A stretch of 64,000 nucleotides of DNA from Crotalaria pallida. Taxonomy: Eukaryota > Streptophyta > Magnoliopsida > Fabales > Fabaceae. The translations under genes were made by a program, and so were the position numbers. Shown here piece by piece: positions 1-11,234 of this stretch (positions within the stretch are counted from its first letter, which is position 1; every line of letters starts with the position of its first letter). The notes below the pieces were generated by a model. That model ran no database searches, was not told where the DNA came from, and was given only the letters and a program-made list of their open reading frames with translations. The stretch is from positions 17,442,501 to 17,506,500 of the forward strand of contig CM075652.1 in NCBI GenBank assembly GCA_037953625.1, in the 5' to 3' direction.

Positions 1-237
1 TATGATTTTCTGGTCATTTTCTGGTATGATAGCCCGAAAATGCTCTAACTATAGACATGGCTGGTCTGATTTTCTGGTTGCAGAAGTTGTTATTTTCTGC
101 TTCTATTCTGTTGTTTTCTGCTGCCATTTTTGTTGCTGCTGTGTTCTTTTTTGCTTCTATTCTGTTGTTTTTTGCTGTATCCTCTTTAATTTTACCTTTA
201 TCTAATCATAATCCTTCAAACATCTCCGTAGATTAAT

Positions 238-3200
238 ATGGATCGAAAATGGATGAAAGCTCGTCGTTTATCATCCGAATATGAGGAAGGAGTGAAAGCA
301 TTTGTTAACTTTGCAGTTAACAATGCAAAAGACCGCAATAGAATCTTATGTCCTTGTCTACAATGTTGCCACGCAAGTTTTGTCACTGAAGCTGACTTGC
401 AAGGTCATCTAATGTCTTATGGAATTGATCAAAGTTATACATGTTGGGTGAAACATGGTGAGACTAGATCGGATTCCACTCATCGAAGTTATGCCTCAAA
501 TGTCACCGATACAGTTATGCACGATGAGGGTGATCGGTTGGAAGACATTGTAAATGCGGTTGAAGAGGATCTCCGAGATCATCCTGAAATGTTCGATAGG
601 CTGCAAAGTGATGCAGATACACCATTGTATGATGGTAGTGAGTTCACAAGATTGGGAACGGTGATAATGTTGTACAAGTTGAAAGCAACCAATGGATGGA
701 CTGATAAGAGCTTAACTGATCTACTTGCGTTATTGAACCAAATGCTACCAAAGGGTAATGTGCTTCCGAGTCGAACATATGATGCCAAACGAATGTTATG
801 CAGTGTTGGCATGAGCTATGGGAGGATACATGCCTGTCCAAATGATTGCATCTTATATTGGAACGAATATGAAGATTTAGACGTTTGTCCTAAATGTAAT
901 GCATCGCGATATAAGAAGCAGCCAGCTACTCCAGAGAAGATGGCATCGACTCCTGCGAAGGTGGCATGGTACTTTCCCATACTTCCAAGATTTAAGCGCA
1001 TGTATCGCAATGTAGAAGATGCAAAGCACCTGACATGGCACGCTAATGAAAGGATTAAAGATGGCAAGTTGCGTCATCCTGCAGATTCTCCACAATGGGC
1101 AAAGTTTGATGATGATTACCCTGACTTTGCTCATGAAAAAAGAAACCTACGCCTTGTAATGTCTACCGACGGAATGAATCCCCATGGCATTCAAAGTAAT
1201 TCTCATAGTTCATGGCCGGTGATTTTAATGATTTATAACCTTTCTCCTTGGCTATATATGAAGCGCAAGTACATGATGATGTCAATGTTAATTTCTGGGC
1301 CTAGGCAACCAGGAAACGATATTGACGTATACCTCGCTCCACTAATTGAAGATTTGAAGCTAATGTGGGACACAGGTGTAGAGGTGTATGATGGTCTAAG
1401 GGAAGAAAATTTTTGTTTGAGGGCCATGCTATTTGGAACCATTAATGATTTTCCAACATATGGTAATCTGTCAGGGCACAGTGTCAAAGGACGGTATGCA
1501 TGCCCTATATGCGGAGAAGATACAGATAGTATATGGTTAGAGCATTTTAGAAAGCATGCCTACCTTGGCCATCGGAGATTTTTGCCTAAAAAACATCGTT
1601 ATCGAGGGTGGAGAAAAGCATTTAATGGCAACATAGAAGAACGTGGTGCTCCTCCATTGTTGAGTGGAAAGGAGGTGTTTGAACAACTAAATGACCTGCG
1701 TAATAATTTCGAGAAAGATTCTGTTGGTGAAGTTAACACAAAAGGATGGAAAAAGATTTCAATTATGTGGAAATTATTGCCATATTGGGAGTCCTTGCTT
1801 GTGAGGAATTTTCTGGATATGATGCATATTCAAAAAAATGTTTTTGATAGTCTACATGGTACATTAGCCAATGTGGCAGGAAAAACAAAGGATAACCTCA
1901 ATGCGCGTAAGGACATGGTTAGTATGGGAATCAGAAAAGAATTGGCACCGATCATGAAGGGAAAATGTACGTATTTACCTCCAGCGTCTTTTACTCTGTC
2001 AAGGAAAGAGAAAAAAGTTTATTTTAAGTCTCTTGGTGGGGTTAAGGTTCCATCGCGGTACTCTTCAAACATCCAAAACCTTGTATCAATGAAGGACCTA
2101 AAGTTAAGGGGTATGAAGACTCATGATTGTCATGTCCTCATGGGGCATATGCTACCAATAGCTATACGCTCTATTTTACCCAAAAAGGTTCGGATGACCA
2201 TTACTAAATTGTGCTTTTTCTTCAAGGCTCTTTGTAGCAAGGTGATAGACCCTGCAAAGTTGCCAGCGTTACAAAACCAAATTGTTATCATTTTGTGTGA
2301 ACTTGAGATGTATTTCCCTCCATCCTTTTTTGATATAATAATGGTTCATCTAACTGCTCACTTGGTTAGAGAGACCAAGTTGTGTGGGCCAGCTTACATG
2401 CGATGGATGTATCCGGTTGAACGCTTTATGAAGATATTCAAGGGGTATGTGAAAAATAGAAGTCGACCCGAGGGTTGCATGGTTGAAAGGTACATAGATG
2501 AAGAAGCTGTTGAGTTCTGCTCTGAGTTCGTAAGCAATGCTAATTTCATAGGGCTTCCAAAGTCTCGCCATAGGGGAAGAGAAGAATGGAAAGGGACCAT
2601 TGGAAAGAAAGTAGTGAGCATGACATTATCAGAGAAGGAGCAAGCACACTTGTATGTTCTACACAACACTGACGAGTTTGATCCATATGTTGAAAGACAC
2701 AAGAACATGTTGCATGGCCTTTACCCAAATAAGAGTGAAAAATGGATACAAGAGGAGCATAATCGGAGTTTTACAATCTGGATAAGAGGCGCAGTTATAA
2801 AAGACTTATCCGAAGATCCAAGTTCAGTTTCAGATAGAGTGAATTGGTTGTCAAAAGGTCCTAACACCCATGCCATTTCTTACACCGGATATGATATCAA
2901 TGAATTCACATTCTATACAAAAGAGCATGACAATAGGAGTACCGTGCAAAATAGTGGCGTGACCCTTGTGGCTCAATCTTTTCATATCTCAGATGCCAAA
3001 GATAGAAACCCCATATATAAGAATATGTCATACTTTGGGGTCATTGAATGCATATGGGAGTTAGATTACATGAAGTTTCGTGTTCCCGTGTTTGGATGTA
3101 AGTGGGTTGATAGGAAGAATGGCAGTCAGACTGATGAATTAGGATTCATTAAGGTGGATCTTAATAGGATAGGGCACAAAGATGAACCTTTCATTTTAGC

Positions 3201-3513
3201 ATCTCAAGCTCAACAAGTATTCTTTGTCACCGATCCTGCTAGTGTCAAGTGGTCCATTGTTCTTTTGTCCAACAAAGTTGATGTTGATGGCTATTATGAA
3301 GATGATCCTTTTTTTGGGGTTTCACAATCACTTGACATTGATTCAACTGAAGATAGAAATACATACACGAGAGATGATCATAATGAGGGAGTTTGGATTT
3401 GGGAAAACCCAAAGAGAAAAATATCCTACTATGTGTATGATTTTCTTATCATTTTCTTAATTGTAATATTGTTTGTAATACCCTTTTTTTTATTATGCAT
3501 TATAGTGTTTTAA
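238..3513 (+). CDS. TNP2-like CACTA transposase
   Basis: This 1091-codon ORF is the DDE-type transposase that cuts and joins CACTA ends in the nucleus. Residues 1-77 match the plant transposase-associated N-terminal domain (MDRKWMKARRLSSEYEEGV, then a C-x2-C cluster). Residues about 195-480 match the Tnp2 core: CPNDCILYWNEYEDLDVCPKC, an STDGMNPHG acid motif, a second acid in PGNDIDVYLAP, and CPICGED. Residues about 640-770 match DUF4218 and about 960-1050 match DUF4216 (YFGVIE..W, KVDLNRIG). The first ATG lies directly before the domain, so I take it as the start. The last 25 residues are hydrophobic and poorly conserved, so the true 3' end is probably an unannotated intron boundary. No frameshift is visible, so it may still encode active protein. 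Confidence 0.9.
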   Translation: MDRKWMKARRLSSEYEEGVKAFVNFAVNNAKDRNRILCPCLQCCHASFVTEADLQGHLMSYGIDQSYTCWVKHGETRSDSTHRSYASNVTDTVMHDEGDRLEDIVNAVEEDLRDHPEMFDRLQSDADTPLYDGSEFTRLGTVIMLYKLKATNGWTDKSLTDLLALLNQMLPKGNVLPSRTYDAKRMLCSVGMSYGRIHACPNDCILYWNEYEDLDVCPKCNASRYKKQPATPEKMASTPAKVAWYFPILPRFKRMYRNVEDAKHLTWHANERIKDGKLRHPADSPQWAKFDDDYPDFAHEKRNLRLVMSTDGMNPHGIQSNSHSSWPVILMIYNLSPWLYMKRKYMMMSMLISGPRQPGNDIDVYLAPLIEDLKLMWDTGVEVYDGLREENFCLRAMLFGTINDFPTYGNLSGHSVKGRYACPICGEDTDSIWLEHFRKHAYLGHRRFLPKKHRYRGWRKAFNGNIEERGAPPLLSGKEVFEQLNDLRNNFEKDSVGEVNTKGWKKISIMWKLLPYWESLLVRNFLDMMHIQKNVFDSLHGTLANVAGKTKDNLNARKDMVSMGIRKELAPIMKGKCTYLPPASFTLSRKEKKVYFKSLGGVKVPSRYSSNIQNLVSMKDLKLRGMKTHDCHVLMGHMLPIAIRSILPKKVRMTITKLCFFFKALCSKVIDPAKLPALQNQIVIILCELEMYFPPSFFDIIMVHLTAHLVRETKLCGPAYMRWMYPVERFMKIFKGYVKNRSRPEGCMVERYIDEEAVEFCSEFVSNANFIGLPKSRHRGREEWKGTIGKKVVSMTLSEKEQAHLYVLHNTDEFDPYVERHKNMLHGLYPNKSEKWIQEEHNRSFTIWIRGAVIKDLSEDPSSVSDRVNWLSKGPNTHAISYTGYDINEFTFYTKEHDNRSTVQNSGVTLVAQSFHISDAKDRNPIYKNMSYFGVIECIWELDYMKFRVPVFGCKWVDRKNGSQTDELGFIKVDLNRIGHKDEPFILASQAQQVFFVTDPASVKWSIVLLSNKVDVDGYYEDDPFFGVSQSLDIDSTEDRNTYTRDDHNEGVWIWENPKRKISYYVYDFLIIFLIVILFVIPFFLLCIIVF

Positions 3514-3543
3514 TTTATTACAATTGTTTGTTGATGTAGATAA

Positions 3544-4724
3544 ATGGCTCCAAAAAAGAATGACGACTCTATTCCCAAGAAAATAAGGAAGAGAGGGGAC
3601 CGTGGTAGGACAATCATGAAATCTGTCATTCAAGAACGAAGTAGACGTAATGCACTTTTAGAGGTAATATTCACACATACTAATCACTATTGATTTATTG
3701 CCAATTTATAACTGTTTGCCTCTTTTTTTTACTGCTATTGTGATACCTGTATATGCTGTATTTGAGTTGCACGTTTCAAATGAACATTGCAAGTATCAAT
3801 ACTCGTTCATTGATGTATATTTGATGACTATCATTTTGAACTTTGCAGGTTGAGTGGAATCGTAAGGGACAACCAATTAATCACAACGCATCAAGGTTTA
3901 CTAGTTACATTGGTTTAGTTACCAGACGAGAAGCATCAATTCTCGTTCCAGATTGGAAGGACCCCTATCATGATGAGGCCAAAGAAGAAATTTGGCAAGA
4001 TATATAGGTATCATAATTATTTATGACATATTTCTTATATATTAATAATTTAAGCTTCCTTACTTGGTTTATAATTATTAATGTACAATGATGCTTGGCA
4101 GAATACATGGAATGTCAATGAGTGTCATAAGTCTTTTGTGTTGTCTAAGGCGGGGACTGCACTCAATAGACACAGACATAACTTATCCATTCATGTTCAA
4201 AATGTTCGTGTGGAGCAACCACCAAATAAGTATGCTGATATAATCTCCAAAGAGGATTGGCTTGAATTTGTGAAACATTGTAATGATCCTGCTTTCTTGG
4301 TAAGATTAATAAATCATCCTTCTTTGTTGGTAAAATTAATAAATGTTGTTTTAATCATTGAAATGTTGTTTTAATAATTCCTCTTTCTTGATTTACATGT
4401 GGCTGCTTAGGAAATTAGCGCGGCAAATAAAGTAAGAGGTTCAAGGGCCGGCGAGTGTCCATCACGTATAGGGCGTAAGGGATATGCAAAACTGGAGCAA
4501 GAAATTGTATGTTCGAATCGTTAATGATATTAATTTATCAATTAGTTATAACTTTTTTGATTAATTATCTTACTAATTGTATCCATGACTAATTGTATAT
4601 AGCTTTCTGAGACACAATCAGAAGAACTGTCACTGCCTCGCCATCGTTTGTTTAGGACAGCGCGTTTGGACAAAAATGGGCGCACGAACAATCCCAAGGC
4701 TCTTCAGATCATAAGAGATATTGT
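3544..4724 (+). pseudogene. TNPA-like second CACTA gene (Ptta/En/Spm type), multi-exon
   Basis: An ATG at 3544 opens a basic exon (MAPKKNDDSIPKKIRKRGDR) ending at a donor GAG|GTAATA at 3664. Further coding pieces follow at about 3849-4007 (VEWNRKGQP), 4081-4302 (ending near EDWLEFVKHCNDPAF), 4411-4507 (NKVRGSRAG...SRIGRKGYAKLEQE) and 4603-4724 (LSLPRHRLFRTARLDKNGRT). The order and the WLEFV, NK.R and R.GYAKLE signatures are those of the second (TNPA-like) gene of plant CACTA elements, whose protein binds subterminal repeats. The piece ending near 4007 reaches an in-frame TAG, so the gene is either spliced in a way I cannot resolve or decayed. Confidence 0.65.
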
Positions 4725-4824
4725 GAGTATATTAATCTCATCCTTACCTCAGTTCCTGTACCTTATAACATTATACAGTGATTAGAATATATATTTCTTT
4801 TGTTATTTTCCTTACCTCAAGCAT

Positions 4825-5155
4825 TGTGCTTTATTTGGTTTATGGACCTCTTAGGGTCTGTGAAAGTGTTGCATGTAATTTGGTTATGACTGATTTTGAA
4901 TTTGGCTTATAGTTTGCTCTTTTGTCAATTTGATCTGTATCTATTTATATCTCATTTTTGGGAATCAAAATCTGTGCTTTATTTGGTTTATAGACCTCCT
5001 AGGGTCTGTGCAAATGTTGCACCGAATTTGGCTTATAGTTTGCTCTTTTGTCATTTTGTTATGTATCTATGTATATCTTATTTTTGGGAATCAAAATATG
5101 TGCTTTATTTGGTTTATGGATCTCCTAGGGTCTGTGCAAGTGTTGCACCGAATTA
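4825..5155 (+). repeat. Tandem repeat, about 2.5 copies, units of roughly 125-150 bp
   Basis: The phrase TGTGCTTTATTTGGTTTAT recurs at about 4826, 4975 and 5101, followed each time by ACCTC(C/T)TAGGGTCTGTG and GTTGCA. It lies between the TNPA-like exons and the Ulp1 remnant. Further single pieces (GAATTTGGCTTATAG) occur near 5620 and 5655. 5160-5950 is otherwise T-rich, with no coding sequence I can support. Confidence 0.75.
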
Positions 5156-5952
5156 TTTACGTTCCGTCTGCTTTGAATTTAGGGAATGTTAGGTTGAACT
5201 ACATTTGGATTATTTGATTGGTTTCATTTAGGCTGGTGCTTTTTATGGTAATAAAGAATGAGAAAGGTAAAGACATGCGCAAAAACATCGATCCATTGTT
5301 CAACGTTTCGGTATTGGAGCAAAGTTCAATTCATATAAGTTTCACCACTTGTAGTTAAACAAGATCTTATAAAAATGATCAATCCTCATTTAGTGCAATT
5401 TTTTATTTCCTCGAGTTCATCTGCTTAGGCACAATACAATGTGTTTTTAAGTAAAGTGAGCACTTACTCCTAAATTTTATAGTGTTATGCGTATATATAT
5501 CACTGTGTTTATGTATGCTTGTCTAATTTTTAATTTCTTAAATCTCTTGTGCTTAATGCTTTCACAGCATACTTATGAGATTGATCCAACTCCATAAAGA
5601 CATATGAGTTAAGACATATGAATTTGGCTTATAGTTGGTAAATTCTGCATTTTTGAATTTGGCTTATAGATGGCGAAGTTAGATCCTTTTGTTTTTCATT
5701 TTTTTTTCTTTTCAAGATTCCTGATGAAACTAATATAGCTTCTGGCTGGCTGGCAGGATTTGGAAAGTGCTATTTTCTAAACTTTCAAATGCTGTATAAG
5801 TTAGACAGAATTAATTGTTGCTTGAATTATTATTAAACCTCACGCCTAGTATATTATATTGTGATTGTTACTTTTTCCTAAATGGTTTGTTGCTTGGTTT
5901 TATTGGTATTCACCTCATCTCATTGGTTTGTTTCCTGTATTTGTGTTTTACA

Positions 5953-6450
5953 GGTTCCCAAGCAAACAAATGGTATTGACTGCGGCTATTTTGTGATGAA
6001 ATTTATGAAGGACATTGTGTTGCATCATGAGGATAATAAGATTCCTCAAATGGTTTGTAATTCAATTGGTTATATTATTGCTTTGGTTATATTATTATTA
6101 TTATTCAACTTCATTGTTTATATTAACATTGAAATTGGTCATATTATTACTTGGTTGCAGTATTATGATCATGGTGGCTGCAACTCTAGCAATGATTCTT
6201 TTAGCCTCAAAGAACTAAATGATCTCAAAGAAGAATTTGCTAGGTATATATTATTGCTCAAGACTTTTTCCATTTCTCTATAATTTCTAACTGTCATTTG
6301 GTATGACAAAACATTTAATTTGTTACATCAGTCATCCATTATTTTTTTTATGCAGGTATCACTATCTTTCGCTGTGCACATGTGATGTGGAAAATGATAA
6401 TGCAAGCTTTATCTATTTTTTGGTGAACGATGCAAGCTTTATTTAGATAT
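5953..6450 (+). pseudogene. Ulp1-like cysteine protease, C-terminal remnant
   Basis: An exon after the acceptor TTTTACAG (5946-5953) encodes VPKQTNGIDCGYFVMKFM, the catalytic Cys region of Ulp1/SENP (peptidase C48) proteases, ending at ATG|GTTTGT near 6051. A second exon at 6160-6245 (SFSLKELNDLKEEFAR) and a third after TATGCAG near 6357 (YHYLSLCTCDV) give the C-terminal helix. Many plant CACTA elements carry such a domain. The His and Asp half of the catalytic site is not found upstream, where 4730-5950 is non-coding, so the protease is incomplete. A matching terminal exon occurs in the second CACTA element at 38450-38542. Confidence 0.7.
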
Positions 6451-6669
6451 ATATTATGGGATTATTATTATTATTGTTATCATGCGCCTATTTTGTTGAC
6501 ATTATGACCTAGTAATTCAAGATTTAGCTTCCAACAATACTATATATATAGGTTGTACATATATTATAAACAATTAATTAGTAGATGCCTCTTGTTTCAT
6601 TTCTGTTAATTGCCTCTTGTTTCATATCGGTGCATGTCTTAATTCTTGCCAAGATGCGTGCGGTCAAAA

Positions 6670-7311
6670 TAATAATTCAGAGTGGTTAAAAAATTAATTT
6701 AGATAAGTTCTAAATAATATTTCAGAGCGGTTCAAAAAATAATTCAAATTCAGATCAGTTCAAAATAATAATTCAGACCGGTTCAACAATTAATTCGGAA
6801 TTTGTAGTTAAAAATAATGATTTAAAAGAATTATTCTGACCAGTTCAAAATTATGATTCAGACCGGTTCAAAGTTATAATTCAGACCGGTTCAATATTAT
6901 TATTCAGACCGGTTCAAAGAATTATTCAGACCGGTTCAAAATTATTATTCAGACTGGTTCAAAGTTATAATTCAGACTGGTTCAATCTTATTATTCAGAT
7001 CGGTTCAAAGAATTATTCAGACCGGTTCAAAATTATTATTCAGACCGGTTCAAAGAATTATTCAGACCGGTTCACAATTATTATTCAGACCGGTTCAAAG
7101 AATTATTCAGACCGGTTCAAAATTATTATTTAGACCGGTTCAAAATTATTATTCAGACTGGTTCAAAAATTTAAATCAGAGCGGTTAATAACCAGTCTCG
7201 TTAATTTAAAAAAGACCGGTTTATAACTGGTCTCATTTAACATGTATTTTTAGCAACAGGGGCTTTAAGACCGGTTCGGAACCGGTCTGAAAAATGTATT
7301 TTGTACTAGTG
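6670..7311 (+). repeat. CACTA subterminal repeats and terminal inverted repeat
   Basis: About two dozen direct copies of (A)TTCAGACCGGTTCAAA with 5-12 bp AT-rich spacers fill 6670-7190. Inverted copies (GACCGGTTCGGAACCGGTCT) follow near 7270-7290, just before the terminal CACTA sequence. Arrays of this kind are the binding sites of TNPA-type proteins in En/Spm. The CCGG core is itself palindromic and a possible methylation target. 6451-6669 is AT-rich non-coding. Confidence 0.9.
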
Positions 7312-7660
7312 AATATAATACTAGAAATTAGAGTAATGAATAAACTATTACTCAATTAAGTATGGACTTGTTTAAAGATAGAAAATATAAGGTTAAATTT
7401 TTCCTTTTCATTTTCTAAAAGAAACGGGTGCACAAACCAAAATGTGGAATTCTTGGAGATTAGATTTTGTATCATTTAAAATATTGAATTCGGCGTTTAT
7501 CTAAAACAAGGAAATCATTTCATAATCTAGATAGCATCTATTCATTGAAATTGCATTTATGAAATAAAAACTTAAATGATGTCATCCACTATTTCTTTTT
7601 GCAAAATTGATACCATTTTCAAATATCGGAGCCGAACTCTTTTAATACTTTTATCATATC
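7312..7660 (-). mobile_element. Tekay-like element A, distal part of its LTR
   Basis: This stretch resembles 7700-7980 of the neighbouring LTR (TATGGACTTGT, GCGGGTGCACAAACCAAAAT, GCCGAACTC near the end). It stops at ATATC (7656-7660), and the same five bases resume at 20995, where the LTR continues with CAGAGTAAGCGG. It is therefore the left piece of an older LTR split by element B. No coding sequence. Confidence 0.8.
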
Positions 7661-8361
7661 TGTGACACCCTTTCAAATACATCCAGTATAATATAGTAAT
7701 TAAGTTATTATATTGGAGAAGATATGGACTTGTAAGTATTATAAAATGTAAAAGTAAAATTTTCTTTTAAAGCGGGTGCACAAACCAAAATTTGGAATAC
7801 TTGGAGAAGAACTTCTAACTTATTTCAAACAGTTGTATCGAATTCGGCAATTTCTAAAACCTTTTCATGAATTGGGTAAAATTCGTGTATCGAAATCGTA
7901 TTTATATAATAGAAGGTAAATGAAGCTACCCTTGCTTTGATTCGCGAAATTGATACCATGTAGCCGAACTCGTTTAATGATTAAATCAGAGTAAGCGGAT
8001 AATTATAGGACTATACAATTAAATAAAAGATTAGGTTTGATATATATATATACATAAGAAAAGAGTCATAAGTACATAGTCCCAACATAAGTCTCCAAGA
8101 TCCATATACAAGTCCATAGAGATCTATGCTCAAGATAAAACCATAACCCTAGAGTGCTCAAAAGTATATCTACAATATATACATAACCAAAATATGAACT
8201 CTAGAGGTGGTCACATAGATTTGGCAACATCAGCAGTAGTAGTAGTAGTAGTCTCCAAGCAGCAAAAGAGTAACATCATCATCAGCAGCAGCAGCAAAAT
8301 CTCGTCCACAGCAATGCCACATCGGATCCTTAGATCCTCATCATACACCATATACACATAC

Positions 8362-8832
8362 CTAGGGATCGTCATCCCTCCAGTCACTCCCAGAAGAATG
8401 CACGACGGGCTCGCCTCCGCTCTCGTCCTCCACTGGATCCTCCTCAATCTCATCCGAAGGAGAGTGTACCCTACCACTGGGTACAGGGTCGGGAGATGGT
8501 GAGACCCTAGTTGGGCTTCTCGGATCAGAAAGGGGAGTCTACTCGCGGACGAATCTAGAAGAAAAAGGGTGTGAGCGGGTAGGTCGAAAACGAAAACTGT
8601 GATAAGAGCGAGCTGGTCGTGTGGGAGGTGGTCCATGGTATGTGTAAAACGGGGGTATGTGCATAGTGTATATGATGGGAATCCTAAATCTACGAGGACG
8701 AAATCAAATCAACGGGTTCGGGTGGTAGAAGGTGATCTCCACCTCTCCCTCGAACACCATGCGATGGTCCTCATAGATCCATATGCCACTAGGAAGTGGC
8801 CGGATCTCGATGCAAGCGATGTAACGAGACAT
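8362..8832 (-). pseudogene. LTR-encoded 156-codon ORF, decayed copy in B 3' LTR
   Basis: Same ORF as at 16564-18618 and exactly the same length (471 bp from ATG to TAG), starting MSRYIACIEIRPLPSG and ending DWRDDDP. This copy has two internal stops: an R codon (CGA in the 5' LTR copy) is TGA near 8701, and a TAG follows SRFVRE. There are no indels. I do not recognise the product. See the intact copy for description. Confidence 0.7.
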
Positions 8833-8835
8833 CAC

Positions 8836-10278
8836 CTACAAGGGCATAGGGGTAAGCATTTCTATACACATAATCAACAGAGTATAAATTTGTACAATAT
8901 GAGTATGTAAATATGCAACAATTAACAACAATCACATTTAGCACTTAGCAGTTATTGAATGCACATAGGATGCTCATACTCATTTCGTTTATTACACTTA
9001 ATTTAAATGAGTGACATGATGCATGAATTTAGCTCTCAAGCCTATCTTCATCAAACTATATCACTCTCTGACGTCCATCCCTGACAACCCAGCACTCAAC
9101 CGTGCATTGTATTCCTAGGTATACAACAATTCGTACATTCACCTAGAATGTACACGACAAGCTTGGAATCCATGCCACCCGAGCATATCCCGTCATCCAA
9201 ACGGTATAATCATATCGGCATCCACTAAGCCGACCACGTCAACAACGTGTCATCAAGCAAGCGTATTGGCGCTCCCAGAGGCCCTCCACATGTTTACCAA
9301 AAACATGATATACGTCCTACCATCCAACTCCAGAATGAATGCATCACTTTCTAAGCTTAAAGGAAATTGATTAATACATTACTGGCCATCTAGGCATATT
9401 TTATCTTTAAAAAGAACCGTCACCAAATGGTACACTTATATTAATCAATCTCTTTTAAGTTCAGATCCTTTGGATTATCATAGTTAAATTCTTAACCAAC
9501 TAAGTCAGAATTGAAAATGGTGTTTCTCAGGTTCTGGTAAATTACTCGAGTATAATTCAGCATACTCGAGTGTTTTTCAACTTTTCCAGATTACTCGAGT
9601 GTTCTTAGGGTTGCTCGAGTGTTCATGACTTTCTGGGGATTTGGGTTTCAAATTCATTAAATTACTCGAGTAGTTCATGGGTTACTCGAGTGTTCATCAT
9701 GATTTCCAGAATACTCGAGTCACCCCTGCATTACTCGAGTGGTTTGCCTTAACATGTCCCCAGGTCTTACTCGATACTCGAGTACTAGACACGATACTCG
9801 AGTGTTCTTGCTCAAATTACATTGTTTTACAAACATTTTACTCGAGTACCCTGTCCAATACTCGAGTGTTTCACAGCAGAACAAACTGAAATCTTAGTTT
9901 TAACACACCATTTTCAGTTCTACTCAATTCTAGTCCAATCCAGGGATCCACAAAGTTCATATATCATAAATAGAACATGTTACAACACTCATTTCATATC
10001 AAATTACAGATTTGACAGAGAATCAATCCTTAATGCATAAAATACACAATTTGACAACTCAACACTTCAAATTGCATAATAAGCACAATACTCATGAAAT
10101 AGTGTTCATTTAAGTTCACATGCATGATTTAGAACTTGCTCAACACAGTTTTAGAGCATGACTTGGTCTCCAAACCAAAGTTCCTATTCAATCTAAGCCC
10201 TTAGAGCCTCTTGGTGGCTCTCTAATGCATTTAATGGAATTTAAACTCTATCTAGTGTACAAAATTACTTCCCCTTAC
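8836..10278 (-). other. Candidate intron within Tekay LTR transcript
   Basis: In LTR sense, a strong 5' splice site (CTGAGAG|GTAAGGGG, donor at 10278) lies about 0.5 kb after the TATA-like box. A pyrimidine-rich acceptor (GCCCTTGTAG, ending at 8836) sits 3 nt before the ATG of the LTR ORF. The same pair is found in LTR A (donor near 23287, acceptor near 21844) and in the solo LTR (43695 and 44940). The candidate intron contains the palindrome array. This is inferred from sequence only; branch point and usage are unproven. Confidence 0.4.
9540..9890. repeat. ACTCGAGT palindrome array in B 3' LTR
   Basis: About a dozen copies of the 8-bp palindrome ACTCGAGT (or its CTCGAGT core) occur at irregular spacings of about 15-50 bp. 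A second small block lies at 10900-10935, upstream of the TATA-like box in element sense. The spacers are not repeats, which separates this from a simple tandem array. The identical layout is at 19340-19690 and 20700-20735 in the 5' LTR. Confidence 0.9.
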
Positions 10279-11192
10279 CTCTCAGACGTGAATCAACAAA
10301 GGATTTGCAAGAAAAAGGCTCCTCAACACCCAGAACAGCTTTAAGCATCACATGCAGAGCAGTTTGAGTGCACCACCAAAATTGAATTGGTTCACACATG
10401 AAACAGAGATAAGAATTGGGGATTTTATATTTTCTATACTCTATGCAACACATACTAACTATAGAAATCGAATTTGGAACTCAAGGACTCGTGAGCTTAC
10501 CAGAAATCAAATTCAAAGTAAGCTCCAAACACAGCTTGACCAAGAACAGCTCCACTTCCAAGCCTTGAATCTTCCACCACACTTACTCAATCCTCATGAT
10601 TTTGGTGTTTATACAAAGCTCGTGATGTGAGCTTTGTATTAGTGTTTGATTTGTGGTTCAATTTGACACAGAGAAAGAGAATTGAAGGAGACGAATCAAG
10701 AACCCTAGCTGCTTCAACAACTTCGAATTTGGCCAAGAATCTCCACAACTTGGTGTTGCTGAGCTTAAATAGAGTGAGGAAACACTCATGCAGGTCGACA
10801 CGACTACTATGGTGGTGGCAAGGTGATGATTTCGTGTCAACGACACGGAATCGTTGATGGTGACTCACCAAACGCACTAACTCGTGCAACTCTGTCCAGA
10901 ATACTCGAGTATTCCAGAAAATACTCGAGTATTTTACCCAGTTTTTGAAAAATAATAATTTTATTTAATTTCCCTCCAAAACCTTTCCTATAATTGCTTC
11001 TAGGTCCCAACCCAGGGACTAATATGCAAAAATATTATTTCATGCATTATTATATTTATTAAATACTTTCACATACATTCTCTAACTACATAAACACATA
11101 TTTTAATCAAGGATTAATAGAGAAATCATTAATTATAATTAATTTATAATTAACATTTCATTAATCGGGGATTAAAATTTTGGGGTGTTACA

Positions 11193-11206
11193 CTACTCCC
11201 CCACTT
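11193..11206 (-). other. Polypurine tract of element B
   Basis: Minus strand AAGTGGGGGAGTAG directly precedes the 3' LTR start TGTAACACC. It would prime plus-strand DNA synthesis. Confidence 0.85.
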
Positions 11207-11234
11207 ACAAGGAATTTCGTCCCCGAAATTCAAC

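Larger units (their letters stand above)
1..7311 (+). mobile_element. CACTA (En/Spm) DNA transposon, 3' part, left end outside window
   Basis: The element holds a TNP2-type transposase, a TNPA-like multi-exon gene and a Ulp1-like protease remnant, all on the plus strand. It ends in a dense block of subterminal repeats and the terminus TTTTGTACTAGTG at 7299-7311, which reads CACTAGTACAAAA inward. That combination is diagnostic of a plant CACTA element. The 5' terminus lies left of base 1, so the TSD cannot be checked (the right flank is AAT). The sequence to the right (7312-7660) resembles a Tekay-type LTR, so the CACTA probably inserted into that LTR. Bases 1-237 are T-rich non-coding sequence before the transposase start. 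Confidence 0.93.
7661..11192 (-). repeat. Element B 3' LTR
   Basis: This 3532 bp LTR is nearly identical to 15854-20994 once the inserted solo LTR is removed. In element sense it begins TGTAACACCCCAAAATTTT and ends GGTGTCACA. A TATA-like CTATTTAAG on the minus strand near 10770 marks a likely promoter. It holds the LTR-encoded ORF (8362-8832) and the ACTCGAGT arrays (9540-9890 and 10900-10935). The intervening sequence (8890-9530, 9890-10260) is non-coding as far as I can see. Confidence 0.93.

Noticed and set aside
8211..8636. 141-codon minus ORF (and the plus ORF at 8194-8502) in the Tekay LTR
   Set aside because: They are other frames of the LTR-encoded ORF region. Third-position conservation and constant length support the MSRYIACIE frame, not these.
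9540..9890. CRISPR-like array of short repeats with unique spacers
   Set aside because: Repeats are only 8-10 bp palindromes with irregular spacers, inside a plant LTR. No cas genes and a eukaryotic context.
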